64,000 nt of DNA from the NCBI GenBank assembly GCA_009360345.1, contig SPDP01000001.1:558001-622000 (forward strand). The letters are read 5' to 3'. The notes under the pieces are model-generated. The model saw only the letters and a program-made list of their open reading frames with translations. It was not told where the DNA came from and searched no databases. Source of the stretch: Alcaligenaceae bacterium SAGV5 (GTDB taxonomy: Bacteria > Pseudomonadota > Gammaproteobacteria > Burkholderiales > Burkholderiaceae_B). The position numbers and the translations under genes were made by a program. Shown here in pieces: positions 42,440-51,282 of this stretch (its first letter is position 1; every line of letters starts with the position of its first letter).

Positions 42440-43411
42440 ATGAAGCCATCGATGATGTCGACGCTCTGTATGAGCCTGGTTGCCACCTGGGGCCTGGCCC
42501 CGTGGAGCGTGTGGGCGGGCTACCCCGAACGACCGATTCGCCTGGTCCTGCCCGTCGCGCCGGGCGGCGGGACGGATATCGTCTCCAGGATCGTGGCGGA
42601 AAAGCTCGCGGCCGGGCTGGGCCAGTCCGTCATCGTCGAGAATCGCGGCGGCGCGGGGGGAAATATCGCGGCGGAGATGGTCGCGCGCGCCAAGCCAGAC
42701 GGCTATACGCTGCTGGTCGTCACCGCCAGCCATGCGACCAATCCCAATCTCTACAGGAATCTGCCGTTCGATACATTGAAGGATTTCATTCCCATCACGC
42801 AGTTGACCAGCCAGCCCTACCTGTTCGTGGTCAACCCCCAACTGCCGGTAAAGAGCGTGCCGCAGTTTGTCGCCTATGCGAAGAAAACACCGGGGGTCAC
42901 CTATGCGTCGTCCGGATCCGGTCTGCTGGGACACCTGGGCATGGAGCAGTTGAAGATGCTGGCCGGATTCGATGCCATCCACGTTCCGTACAAGGGCGCC
43001 AGTCCCGCGCTGGTCGACACGATCGCCGGACATACGCAGGCCTTTTTTCCAACCGTCGTGTCCGGCCTGCCGTTCGTTCGTGACGGCAAGGTGCGCGTCA
43101 TCGGGGTCACCAGTTCGAAGCGCCTGAGCCTGCTGCCCGATGTGCCCACCGTAGCGGAAGCGGGGTATCCGGATTATTCCGTATATGGCTGGTACGGCTT
43201 GCTGGCGCCGGCCGGCACTCCGAAGGAGATCATCGATCGTCTTCACGACGAAACCGTCAAGGTGCTGGGGATGGCGGACGTAAGGGCGAAGATAGCCGCG
43301 GACGGCGCAGAACCGATCGGCAGCACGCCGGAGCAATTCGACGCATACATCCGAAGCGAAATGGAACGATGGGGAGTGGTCATCAAGCAGTCGGGAGCGA
43401 GGGTCGATTGA
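42440..43411 (+). CDS. Bug-type periplasmic solute-binding protein 4
   Basis: A 323-residue Bug/TctC-like protein. A signal sequence ends near PWSVWAG; YPERPIRLVLPVAPGGGTDIVSR and VIVENRGGAGGNI follow. It sits 5 bases after the enolase-superfamily stop and one base before the aconitase start, so it is certainly part of the operon. It presumably binds the carboxylate substrate of the SDH-like pathway. Confidence 0.92.
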   Translation: MKPSMMSTLCMSLVATWGLAPWSVWAGYPERPIRLVLPVAPGGGTDIVSRIVAEKLAAGLGQSVIVENRGGAGGNIAAEMVARAKPDGYTLLVVTASHATNPNLYRNLPFDTLKDFIPITQLTSQPYLFVVNPQLPVKSVPQFVAYAKKTPGVTYASSGSGLLGHLGMEQLKMLAGFDAIHVPYKGASPALVDTIAGHTQAFFPTVVSGLPFVRDGKVRVIGVTSSKRLSLLPDVPTVAEAGYPDYSVYGWYGLLAPAGTPKEIIDRLHDETVKVLGMADVRAKIAADGAEPIGSTPEQFDAYIRSEMERWGVVIKQSGARVD

Positions 43412-43412
43412 A

Positions 43413-46088
43413 ATGTCGTTGCGCGATCGATGCCTGAGGCCATTGCGAGTGAACGGGCAGGCAGGATGCTTCTATTCTCTGGATGCGCTGGCGGAAACCG
43501 GGCTGCCCGGGATCCGCAGGCTGCCGTTCACCTTGCGTATCGTTCTTGAGTCGTTGCTGCGCAATTGCGATGGCACGCGTGTCCTGGAGCAGGATGTCCG
43601 CGACCTGGCGAACTGGCAGCCGAATGCGGCAAGAACGCAGGAAATCCCCTTCGTGGTGGGACGCATCGTGCTGCAGGACGTGGCGGGCATCCCCCTTCTG
43701 GGAGACCTGGCCGCGCTGCGCGGCGCGGCCGCTCGAACGGGGCGGCCGCTCGAAAGCGTGCGCCCGCGTGTCCCGGTAGACATGGTGATCGACCACGCAA
43801 TCGAAGTCGATGTCAGCGGAGTGCCTGGTGCGCGCAAGCACAATGAGCAACGAGAATTCGAGCAAAACGGCGAGCGATTCGGCTTCGTCAAGTGGGCGAT
43901 GCGGGAGATCGACGGCATCCGGCTGATTCCTCCGGGGTTCGGCATCCTGCATCAGGTCAATCTGGAGTACCTGTCCACCGGGTTGCTGCGGGATGGCGAC
44001 GTATATTTCCCTGACTCGTTGGTGGGTACCGATTCGCATACCTGCATGATCTCCGGTCTGGGGGTGATGGGCTGGGGCGTGGGCGGTATCGAGGCTCAGG
44101 CAGCCATGCTGGGGGAGCCGGTCGGCTTCCTGGCCCCCGATGTCGTCGGGGTACGCCTGGTGGGTTCGTTGCGGCCCGGGGTGACGGCGACCGACCTGGT
44201 GCTGCACCTTACGCAGATCTTGCGCGCAGCCGGCGTCGTGGGGCAGTTCGTGGAGTTCATCGGCGAGGGGGTCGCGGGTTTGACCGTACCCGATCGCGCG
44301 ACGATCGCCAACATGGCGCCGGAGTACGGCGCGACGGTGGGGTTCTTTCCCTTCGATCGGCAAAGCGTGCGCTATTTGACAGAGACCGGACGAGGCCCTC
44401 AAGCGATCGCCGATCTGGAGCGCTACCTGACGTTGCAGGGGTGCTTTGGCGACCCCGCCGAACGCGACGTTCGCTATACGCGGTATGTCGACGTCGATCT
44501 GGGGGATATGGGGCCATCGGTCGCGGGGCCCAGGCGCCCTCAGGACCGCGTCGATCTCCGGGATGTGAAGCAGGTCTTTCGCCGGGTCGTTCAGACCCCG
44601 GCCGGGAAGGGAGGGTACGGACGGGGCGAGCCGTGCTGGCGGCAGGACAAGGATGCGGACGGAACGTATCAACCCAGGGATGGCGACATCCTGATTGCGG
44701 CCATTACGTCCTGCACCAACACGTCCAATCCCTCGGTCATGCTTGCTGCCGGCCTGATCGCCGATGCGGCCGTCAAGCGCGGCATGGTCGTCCGGCCTTG
44801 GGTCAAGACATCCATGTCGCCAGGGTCCCGCGCGGTGACCGCCTATCTGGAGAGAACGAATCTCCAGCGCTCGCTCGACGCGCTGGGCTTCCAGGCCGTG
44901 GGATACGGCTGTATGACATGCGTAGGCAATTCCGGTCCGCTGGACGCCGAGGCCATGGATATGTTGCGCGCGAGCGGCGTCGTCGGGTGCGCGGTGCTGT
45001 CGGGCAATCGGAACTTCGAGGCTCGCATTCACCCCGCGCTGCGCGCGAGCTGGCTGGCCAGCCCACCCCTGGTTGTCGCCTATGCCCTGGCCGGAACGGT
45101 GGACATCGACCTGGCAAGCGATCCGCTGGGCATCGATCAGGCGGGACAGCCGGTATTCCTGGCGGAGCTCTGGCCCGACGATGCCACATTGGCATCGATG
45201 CTTGCCTCGGTTACCGATCCGCAGGCCTATCGCGAGATCTACGTCAACCAGCTCGGTCAGGGCAGTTCCCGGTGGGACCGGCTGCCGGACATACCCGGCC
45301 GCCTCTATCCATGGGACGCGGGATCCACCTTCATCCAGGAGCCGCCCTATTTCACCGACCCGGCCCTGGGGCGATCCCCCCTGGAGGACTTCGGCGGAGG
45401 GCGGGCGTTGCTGATCCTGGGGGACTCCGTCACGACGGATCACATCAGCCCCATCGGGCCGATCGACGCCGACTCTCCGGCCGGCCGCTACCTGCGGGAC
45501 AGCGGTGTCCCAGCCGATGCCCTGGGCTCCTACGGCGCGCGGCGCATGAATCATGAAGTCATGATACGCGGAGGCTTTGGCAACATTCGTCTACGCAATC
45601 TGATGATTCCAGGGGGGGAGGGGCCATGGACCTTGTTCCATCCCGGGGGGAAGCGCATGCCGCTGTTCGACGCGGCCATGCGCTATCGCCAGGCTGGCGT
45701 TCCCCTGGTCGTCTTCGCCGGCCATGACTATGGCACGGGCAGCGCCCGCGATTGGGCGGCCAAGGCGACACGCATGCTGGGGGTGAAAGCAGTCATTGCC
45801 AGCAGCTTCGAACGCATTCACCGGAGCAATCTTGCCGGAATGGGCGTTCTGCCCTGCCAGTTGCCTGCCGATGTGTCGATCGCGTCGCTCGACCTGGACG
45901 GCAGCGAGACGTTCGCGCTCTCGGGCCTGTCGATGAAGTTGGAACCGCGGTCGGAATTGAGGCTTTCCATACTGCGAGCAGGAGGTGGGCGGCTCGAAGT
46001 ACCGGTGGTTTTGCGGCTGGATACCCGGACGGAGATCGAATACGCCAGGCATGGCGGGATTCTGCGGTATTTGCTGGAACGGATTTGA
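43413..46088 (+). CDS. Aconitase homologue (AcnA-type, 891 residues)
   Basis: A full-length four-domain aconitase-family hydro-lyase. Cluster cysteines are C434 (SCTNTSNP), C500 and C503 (CMTCVGNSG), essentially the numbering of E. coli AcnA. DSLVGTDSHTCM, the NNxxL-type fourth-domain swivel region and GHDYGTGSARDWAAKA near residue 770 are also recognisable. It would hydrate or isomerise a di- or tricarboxylate. Position at the end of the aldolase/SDH-like/Bug operon argues for a dedicated catabolic role rather than the housekeeping citrate cycle. A terminator-like hairpin follows its stop. Confidence 0.88.
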   Translation: MSLRDRCLRPLRVNGQAGCFYSLDALAETGLPGIRRLPFTLRIVLESLLRNCDGTRVLEQDVRDLANWQPNAARTQEIPFVVGRIVLQDVAGIPLLGDLAALRGAAARTGRPLESVRPRVPVDMVIDHAIEVDVSGVPGARKHNEQREFEQNGERFGFVKWAMREIDGIRLIPPGFGILHQVNLEYLSTGLLRDGDVYFPDSLVGTDSHTCMISGLGVMGWGVGGIEAQAAMLGEPVGFLAPDVVGVRLVGSLRPGVTATDLVLHLTQILRAAGVVGQFVEFIGEGVAGLTVPDRATIANMAPEYGATVGFFPFDRQSVRYLTETGRGPQAIADLERYLTLQGCFGDPAERDVRYTRYVDVDLGDMGPSVAGPRRPQDRVDLRDVKQVFRRVVQTPAGKGGYGRGEPCWRQDKDADGTYQPRDGDILIAAITSCTNTSNPSVMLAAGLIADAAVKRGMVVRPWVKTSMSPGSRAVTAYLERTNLQRSLDALGFQAVGYGCMTCVGNSGPLDAEAMDMLRASGVVGCAVLSGNRNFEARIHPALRASWLASPPLVVAYALAGTVDIDLASDPLGIDQAGQPVFLAELWPDDATLASMLASVTDPQAYREIYVNQLGQGSSRWDRLPDIPGRLYPWDAGSTFIQEPPYFTDPALGRSPLEDFGGGRALLILGDSVTTDHISPIGPIDADSPAGRYLRDSGVPADALGSYGARRMNHEVMIRGGFGNIRLRNLMIPGGEGPWTLFHPGGKRMPLFDAAMRYRQAGVPLVVFAGHDYGTGSARDWAAKATRMLGVKAVIASSFERIHRSNLAGMGVLPCQLPADVSIASLDLDGSETFALSGLSMKLEPRSELRLSILRAGGGRLEVPVVLRLDTRTEIEYARHGGILRYLLERI

Positions 46089-46120
46089 AACCCGTCGCGT
46101 CGAGGCCGGACGTGCAATGT

Positions 46121-46166
46121 GGCGCGCCTTTCGGTCAATCACCGGATAAGCGCGCCAAATTTTTTT
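46121..46166 (+). terminator. Intrinsic terminator after the aconitase gene
   Basis: GGCGCGC (46121) pairs with GCGCGCC (46150); an inner CGGT/ACCG extends the structure, and AAATTTTTTT follows. It closes the 37-46 kb operon and lies immediately before the next operon's promoter. Confidence 0.75.
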
Positions 46167-46167
46167 C

Positions 46168-46196
46168 TTGATAAATGCACACGTGTGCATTATTCT
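46168..46196 (+). promoter_or_regulatory. Sigma70-type promoter of the tartrate-dehydratase-like operon
   Basis: A -35 hexamer TTGATA is followed by exactly 17 bases and the -10 hexamer TATTCT. It stands 76 bases before the first gene's start codon and just downstream of a terminator, as expected for a new transcription unit. The spacer coincides with the palindrome described separately. Confidence 0.75.
46174..46191. promoter_or_regulatory. 18-bp palindromic operator inside the promoter spacer
   Basis: AATGCACACGTGTGCATT is a perfect 18-bp palindrome with a central CpG, a form typical of LacI-family operators. It fills the -35/-10 spacer, so a bound repressor would block RNA polymerase. The LacI-type gene at 51283, last in the same operon, is the obvious partner. 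Confidence 0.7.
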
Positions 46197-46271
46197 CGCC
46201 TTCAACGAATCGACAACGGCCGCCGGGCCTCGATGCCTACGCCACGCCAGGACGACAGGAATGCGACACCT

Positions 46272-47438
46272 ATGATCATCAAAGAGCTGCGGGAGATCTC
46301 CGTTCCCCTGCGCGGCAACATCTCCAATGCCCTGGTCAACTTCTCGGAGCACACCGTCTCGCTGGTCGCGGTCATCACCGACGTCGTGCGCGACGGCAAA
46401 CCGGTGGCCGGCATCGCCTTCGATTCCATCGGCCGCTATGCCCAGGGGGGATTGCTGCGCGAGCGTTTCTTTCCGCGCCTGCTGGCAGCGGGTCCGGAAT
46501 CCCTGCTGGACGCGTCGGGCCGCCGCTTCGATCCCGCGAAGGTCTATGCCTGCGCGATGCGCAACGAGAAGCCGGGCGGCCACGGCGACCGGGCCGCGGC
46601 GGTGGCCGCGCTCGAGCTGGCGTTCTGGGACCTGAACGCCAAGCTGGACGACGAGCCGGCATTCCAGACCATCGGCCGCGCGCACGGGGTCTCCCGCCTG
46701 CGCGACGACGTGGACGTCTATGCCGCGGGCGGCTATTACTATCCCGGCGATCCTTGCGCCATCCTGCGCGACGAACTGCTGCGCTATCGCGACATGGGGT
46801 TCTCGGCCTTCAAGATGAAGATAGGTGGCGCCGACCTGGCCACCGACGTCGCGCGGGTCGAGGCGGCGCTGGAGGTCGCGGGCGACGGGTCCCGGCTGGC
46901 GGTCGATGCCAACGGCCGTTTCTCGGCAGGCGAGGCGGCCGCCTATGGGAAAGCCATGGCGTCGTACGGGCTGCGCTGGTTCGAGGAGGCTTGCGATCCG
47001 CTGGACTTCGATGCCAACCGCCGGTTCATCGAAGGCTATCCGGGCGCGGTGGCCACGGGCGAGAACCTGTTCTCGGCCGCGGACGTGCGCAACCTGCTGC
47101 GGTTCGGCGGCATGCGGGCGGACCGGGACATCTTCCAGATGGACGCGGGGCTGAGCTACGGACTGACGGAGTATGGCCGCATCCTGGCCGAGATGGACGC
47201 GCACGGCTACCGGCGGGCGCAGCTCTATCCCCATGGCGGCCACCTGATCAACCTGCACATCGCCGTGGGGCTGCAACTGGGCGGCTGCGAGGCCTATCCC
47301 GGCGTGTTCCAGCCCTTCGGCGGCTATTGCGACGAATGCGTGGCGGGCGACGGCCGCATCGCGCCGTCGGCCGCGCCGGGCTTTGGGTTGGAGCGCAAGC
47401 CGGAGCTGCGCGAAGCGATCGAACAACTGCTGGCGTGA
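46272..47438 (+). CDS. D-tartrate dehydratase-like enolase-superfamily enzyme
   Basis: A 388-residue acid-sugar dehydratase-type protein, closely similar in my recollection to D(-)-tartrate dehydratase of Bradyrhizobium (TarD). Matching stretches include NEKPGGHGDR, AAGGYYYPG, FKMKIGG with K181/K183, VDANGRF (D212, N214), FEEACDP, ATGENLFS (E264) and the general-acid His in PHGGH (H321). TarD removes water from D-tartrate to give oxaloacetate. An upstream ATG (46233) would add 13 residues; I prefer MIIKELREI, which starts at the fold. It is first in an operon with a reductase and LeuCD-like genes. Confidence 0.82.
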   Translation: MIIKELREISVPLRGNISNALVNFSEHTVSLVAVITDVVRDGKPVAGIAFDSIGRYAQGGLLRERFFPRLLAAGPESLLDASGRRFDPAKVYACAMRNEKPGGHGDRAAAVAALELAFWDLNAKLDDEPAFQTIGRAHGVSRLRDDVDVYAAGGYYYPGDPCAILRDELLRYRDMGFSAFKMKIGGADLATDVARVEAALEVAGDGSRLAVDANGRFSAGEAAAYGKAMASYGLRWFEEACDPLDFDANRRFIEGYPGAVATGENLFSAADVRNLLRFGGMRADRDIFQMDAGLSYGLTEYGRILAEMDAHGYRRAQLYPHGGHLINLHIAVGLQLGGCEAYPGVFQPFGGYCDECVAGDGRIAPSAAPGFGLERKPELREAIEQLLA

Positions 47439-47449
47439 AGGAGACGCGC

Positions 47450-48370
47450 ATGAAGATCCTGGTGATGGGGTGCGGGGCCATGGGCTCCATCTATGCCGGC
47501 CTGCTGGCGGGCAGCGGCAACGACGTGGTGGCGGTGGACACCTGGCGCGAGCACGTCGCCGCGATGCGCGACCACGGCCTGCGGGTGGAGGGGGCGAGCG
47601 GCGACCGGGTGGTACGGGTGCGGGCCGTGGAGCAGGTGCCCGACGAGCCCGTGGACCTGATCGTCGTGGCGGTCAAGGCCGCGCACGTGGGCGAGGCGGC
47701 GGGCCGGCTGGTCCCGGCCGTGGGGCCCGCTACCCGGGTGTTGACCATCCAGAACGGCATGGGCAGCGCCGATCTCGTGGCGCGGGCGGTGGGCGCGGAG
47801 CGGGTGGCGGTGGGCATCGCCGGCGGCTTCGGCGCGCAGATGCGCGGCCCCGGGCACACCTTCCACAATGGAATGGAAATTATCCGCATGGGCGCCTATT
47901 CGACGCTGGCGCGCGAGCGGGTGGACGAGATCGCCGGCCTGTGGCGCGCGGCCGGATTCAAGGCCGAGGCGGTGGACAACATCGCCGCCATGCAGTGGGA
48001 GAAGTTGATCTGCAACGTGGCCTACAGCGCGCCCTGCGCGCTGACCGGCATGACGGTGGGCGAGGTCATGGACGACGCCGACATGGGGCCGGTCAGCCGG
48101 GCCGCGGCGGTCGAGGCCTGGGAAGTCGCCCGGGCGCGCGGCGTCGCCCTGTCCGTGCAGGATCCGGTGGCCCACGTGCGGGCTTTCGGCGCGAAGATTC
48201 CCGACGCCAGGCCTTCGTTGCTGCAGGACCTCGAAAATGGGCGGCCCAGCGAGATCGACGTCATCAACGGCGCCGTGCCCCGGGAGGCGGCCCTGGCGGG
48301 CATGCAGGCGCCGGTCAACGCGACGCTGACGGCGCTGGTCCGCCAGCGCGAGCGCCGCGCGGCACGTTGA
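47450..48370 (+). CDS. Ketopantoate reductase-like (PanE/ApbA) 2-oxoacid reductase
   Basis: A 306-residue NADP-dependent reductase of the PanE/ApbA family. The dinucleotide motif GCGAMG lies at 7-12, and the catalytic lysine is in MQWEKLICNVAYSA, as in 2-dehydropantoate reductase. Many such genes in catabolic operons reduce other branched 2-oxo acids, so pantothenate synthesis is unlikely to be its role. An AAGGAGAC ribosome-binding site precedes the ATG, 11 bases past the dehydratase gene. Confidence 0.85.
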   Translation: MKILVMGCGAMGSIYAGLLAGSGNDVVAVDTWREHVAAMRDHGLRVEGASGDRVVRVRAVEQVPDEPVDLIVVAVKAAHVGEAAGRLVPAVGPATRVLTIQNGMGSADLVARAVGAERVAVGIAGGFGAQMRGPGHTFHNGMEIIRMGAYSTLARERVDEIAGLWRAAGFKAEAVDNIAAMQWEKLICNVAYSAPCALTGMTVGEVMDDADMGPVSRAAAVEAWEVARARGVALSVQDPVAHVRAFGAKIPDARPSLLQDLENGRPSEIDVINGAVPREAALAGMQAPVNATLTALVRQRERRAAR

Positions 48371-48389
48371 TGGCATCCGGGAGCCGGCC

Positions 48390-49649
48390 ATGGGCATGAC
48401 CGCCACCGAGAAGATCTTCGCCCGCCACGCCGGACGCGACCGGGTGCGCGCGGGCGAGATCGTGACGGCCCGGATCGACCGCGCGCTGCTGAACGACGTC
48501 AGCGGGCCGATCGCCTTCGAGCGGCTGGCGCAGATGGGCGTGACGCGGCTGCGTGACCCGGATCTGGCGGTACTGGTGGGCGACCATTTCGCGCCACCCA
48601 AGGACGTGGCCTCGGCCCGGGCATTGCGTTCCCTCCAGCGCTTCGCCGACGAGCACGGTGTGCGCCACCATTACGACATCGGCACGGGCGGGATCGAGCA
48701 CACCCTGCTGCCCGAACTGGGCCTGGTGCGTCCCGGCGACCTGATCGTCGGCGGCGATTCCCATACCTGCACCTATGGCGCGTTCGGCGCGATCGGCATA
48801 GGCATGGGTTCCACCGATATCGCGGCGGCGCTGGCGATGGGCGAACTGTGGTTCACCGTTCCGGCCACGCTGCGCATCGAGTTCCGCGGCGAGCGGCGGC
48901 CTTACGTGACAGGCAAGGACCTCATCCTGCACCTGCTCCAGCGCCTGGGCGTGGACGGGGCAGCCTGCCAGAGCATGGAGTTCGGCGGCCCGGGCATGGC
49001 GGGACTGGGCATGGACGAGCGCATGGCCTTGTGCAACATGGCGGTGGAGGCCGGCGCCAAGACCTGCGTCGTGCCGCCCGACGACACGACGCGCGAGTGG
49101 GCGCGGCGGACAACGGGCGGCGAGGGCGTCATTGAATACGGCGATGCGGAGGCGGACTACGCCGGCCAGCTGGACGTGGCGCTGGAGACGCTGCCGGTCC
49201 TGTGCGCGAAACCCTATTCGCCCGGCAATGTGGCGCCCGTGGCCGAGGTGCGCGGCGTGCGCGTGGACCAGGCCTACATCGGCAACTGCGCCAATGGCAC
49301 GCTGACCGACCTGCGCCAGGCCGCGGCCATCCTGCGGGGCCGCAAGGTGGCGCGCGGCGTGCGCTGCGTGGTCGTGCCGGCCACGCGGGACATCTACCGG
49401 CAGGCATTGGCCGAAGGGCTGATCGACGTTTTCGCCGAGGCCGGCGCGCTGGTGTCGCCTTCGACCTGCGGTGCCTGCGCCGGACTGAGCACGGGCGTGC
49501 TGGCCGAGGGCCAGGTCTGCGTGGCGACCACCAATCGCAATTACCGGGGCCGCATGGGGGACCCGGATTCCCAGGTCTATCTGGCCAATGCCCACGTCGC
49601 CGCGGCCAGCGCCGTGGCGGGCGAACTCATCCATCCGGAGGCGCTGTGA
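48390..49649 (+). CDS. LeuC-like hydro-lyase large subunit (IPMD/homoaconitase family)
   Basis: A 419-residue aconitase-superfamily large subunit of the compact LeuC2/homoaconitase/DmdA type. [4Fe-4S] ligands are C300 in YIGNCANGT and C360/C363 in TCGACAG; the substrate loop GGDSHTCTYGAFG is conserved. It pairs with the next gene, whose GTG start overlaps its stop (GTGA). Such two-subunit enzymes isomerise or dehydrate malate-like acids (isopropylmalate, methylmalate, dimethylmalate). Context with a tartrate-dehydratase-like enzyme suggests a catabolic rather than leucine-biosynthetic role. Confidence 0.9.
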   Translation: MGMTATEKIFARHAGRDRVRAGEIVTARIDRALLNDVSGPIAFERLAQMGVTRLRDPDLAVLVGDHFAPPKDVASARALRSLQRFADEHGVRHHYDIGTGGIEHTLLPELGLVRPGDLIVGGDSHTCTYGAFGAIGIGMGSTDIAAALAMGELWFTVPATLRIEFRGERRPYVTGKDLILHLLQRLGVDGAACQSMEFGGPGMAGLGMDERMALCNMAVEAGAKTCVVPPDDTTREWARRTTGGEGVIEYGDAEADYAGQLDVALETLPVLCAKPYSPGNVAPVAEVRGVRVDQAYIGNCANGTLTDLRQAAAILRGRKVARGVRCVVVPATRDIYRQALAEGLIDVFAEAGALVSPSTCGACAGLSTGVLAEGQVCVATTNRNYRGRMGDPDSQVYLANAHVAAASAVAGELIHPEAL

Positions 49650-50149
49650 ACCCGGCATGCGCGACGGTGCGCCGGTTCGGCGACGACATCGATACCGACG
49701 TCATCATTCCCGCCATCTACCTGACCTCGCATCGTCCCGAGGTGCTGGCCCGGCATTGCATGGAGCCGCTGGATCCCGGGTTCGCCGCGCGGGTGCGGCC
49801 CGGCGACGTGCTGGTCGCGGGCCGCAACTTCGGCTGCGGCTCGTCGCGCGAGCACGCGGTGCTGGCGCTGCAGGCGGCGGGCATCTCATGCATCGTGGCC
49901 GAGAGTTTCGCCCGCATTTTCTTTCGCAACGCGCTCAACAACGGGCTGCCGCTGGTGACCTGCGCGGACGCGGTCCGGGACGCCCGCGAAGGCGATGCGA
50001 TCCGGGTGGACCTGGACGGCGGACAGGTCCGGCTGGGCGCGCGCGCGTATCCGTTTCCCGTCCATCCGCCCTTCCTGGCCGGCATGATCCGGCAGGGCGG
50101 GCTGGTGGAATACGTCAGGCGGCGACTGGCCGAGACCGGTCCGGACTGA
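49646..50149 (+). CDS. LeuD-like hydro-lyase small subunit
   Basis: A 167-residue swivelling subunit with GDDIDTDVIIPAIYLTS, the substrate-recognition Y-L loop (here YLTS), and the active-site GRNFGCGSSREHA. It starts at a GTG that overlaps the large-subunit stop. The YLTS loop differs from YLRT of homoaconitase, indicating another side chain on the substrate. Together with the large subunit it completes an iron-sulfur hydro-lyase. Confidence 0.9.
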   Translation: MNPACATVRRFGDDIDTDVIIPAIYLTSHRPEVLARHCMEPLDPGFAARVRPGDVLVAGRNFGCGSSREHAVLALQAAGISCIVAESFARIFFRNALNNGLPLVTCADAVRDAREGDAIRVDLDGGQVRLGARAYPFPVHPPFLAGMIRQGGLVEYVRRRLAETGPD

Positions 50150-50187
50150 CCCATCATCGAGGCGCACAGACGCCAGAGGAGACATGC

Positions 50188-51201
50188 ATGGACCCCCTTA
50201 CGAAACGACCCGGCCACCGACGGCGCCTTGCGCTTGCCGCCAGCCTGCTTCCCGCCCTGCTGCTGGCGGGCCCCGGGCCCGCGGCCGCCCAGGCCGCCGG
50301 CCGCTATCCCGACAAGCCCATTCGCCTGATCGTGCCGTTCGCGGTGGGCGGGACCAGCGATGTGTTCGCACGGCTGGTCGGGCAGAAGCTCTCCACCGCT
50401 TTCGGCCAGCAGGTCGTGGTCGAGAACCGGCCCGGCGCCAACGGCAACATCGGCACGGACATCGTCGCCAAGGCGGAGCCGGACGGCTATACGCTGCTGT
50501 TCGCGGCCGACGGCACCATGGTGATCAACCCCAGCCTGTACGCGAAGCTGCCCTTCAACGTCGAGCGAGACCTCGCGCCGGTGTCGCGGGTCGTGCTGGT
50601 GCCCCTGATCATCGTCGCCAATCCGCAGTTGAAGGCGTCCACGCTGCCGGAGCTCGTGGCCCTGGGCAAGCGCGCCGACGCCGACCTGGATTTCTCGTCC
50701 GCGGGGCTGGGCAGTACCGGCCATCTGGCGGGCGAGCTGCTGAAGGCGCGCACGGGCATGCGCATGTCCCATGTCAACTACAAGGGCGGCGGCCAGGCGG
50801 TCACGGACGTGGTGGGCGGGCAGGTGCCGCTGCTGGTGACGGCGCTGGCCACCGCGGATCCCTTCATCAAGAGCGGCAAGCTCAAGGCCATCGCGATGAC
50901 GTCCGGGCAGCGCGCGGCCGGCGCGCCGGGCATTCCCACCGTGGCCGAGGGCGGCGTGCCGGGCTTCGACGTCTCGTCGTGGTACGGCATCCTCGCGCCG
51001 GCCCGCACGCCCGCCCCCGTCATCGAGAAGCTGCACGCCGAACTGGCGCGCATCCTGCAGGCCGACGACGTGCGGCGCCGCTTCCAGGAGCTGGGCGGCG
51101 AACCCATCGGCGATACGCCGCAGGCCTTCGCAGGCGTGATCAAGGACGATCTGGCCAAGTGGGCGCGCATCGTCAAGGATGCCGGCATCAGCGTGCAATA
51201 G
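50188..51201 (+). CDS. Bug-type periplasmic solute-binding protein 5
   Basis: A 337-residue Bug/TctC-like protein with a long signal peptide ending near PAAAQA, then YPDKPIRLIVPFAVGGTSDVFAR and VVVENRPGANGNIG. It belongs to the dehydratase/LeuCD operon by orientation and spacing (39 bases). AGAGGAGA precedes its ATG. It is likely the receptor for the hydroxydicarboxylate degraded by this operon. Confidence 0.92.
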   Translation: MDPLTKRPGHRRRLALAASLLPALLLAGPGPAAAQAAGRYPDKPIRLIVPFAVGGTSDVFARLVGQKLSTAFGQQVVVENRPGANGNIGTDIVAKAEPDGYTLLFAADGTMVINPSLYAKLPFNVERDLAPVSRVVLVPLIIVANPQLKASTLPELVALGKRADADLDFSSAGLGSTGHLAGELLKARTGMRMSHVNYKGGGQAVTDVVGGQVPLLVTALATADPFIKSGKLKAIAMTSGQRAAGAPGIPTVAEGGVPGFDVSSWYGILAPARTPAPVIEKLHAELARILQADDVRRRFQELGGEPIGDTPQAFAGVIKDDLAKWARIVKDAGISVQ

Positions 51202-51216
51202 CCGTGTTTCCCGAGC

Positions 51217-51246
51217 GCCCGCCTGCCCGCGAGCCGGCAGGCGGGC
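51217..51246 (+). terminator. Strong GC stem-loop between Bug5 and lacI-type gene
   Basis: GCCCGCCTGCC and GGCAGGCGGGC form an 11-bp stem with an 8-base loop, with no following T-run. It may lower read-through into the regulator gene or protect the upstream mRNA 3' end. Confidence 0.45.
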
Positions 51247-51282
51247 GGGTAAACTCTGGGCACCGGAGCCCACAGGAAACCC

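Noticed and set aside
43383-45554. Long open frame on the minus strand opposite the aconitase gene
   Set aside because: It arises from high third-position GC; the plus-strand protein has every aconitase landmark, while the antisense product has none.
46175-48370. Long fused frame overlapping the TarD-like gene and continuing into the reductase
   Set aside because: Only the part from 47450 encodes a recognisable protein; the upstream stretch is an arginine/glycine-rich shadow of the TarD-like gene.
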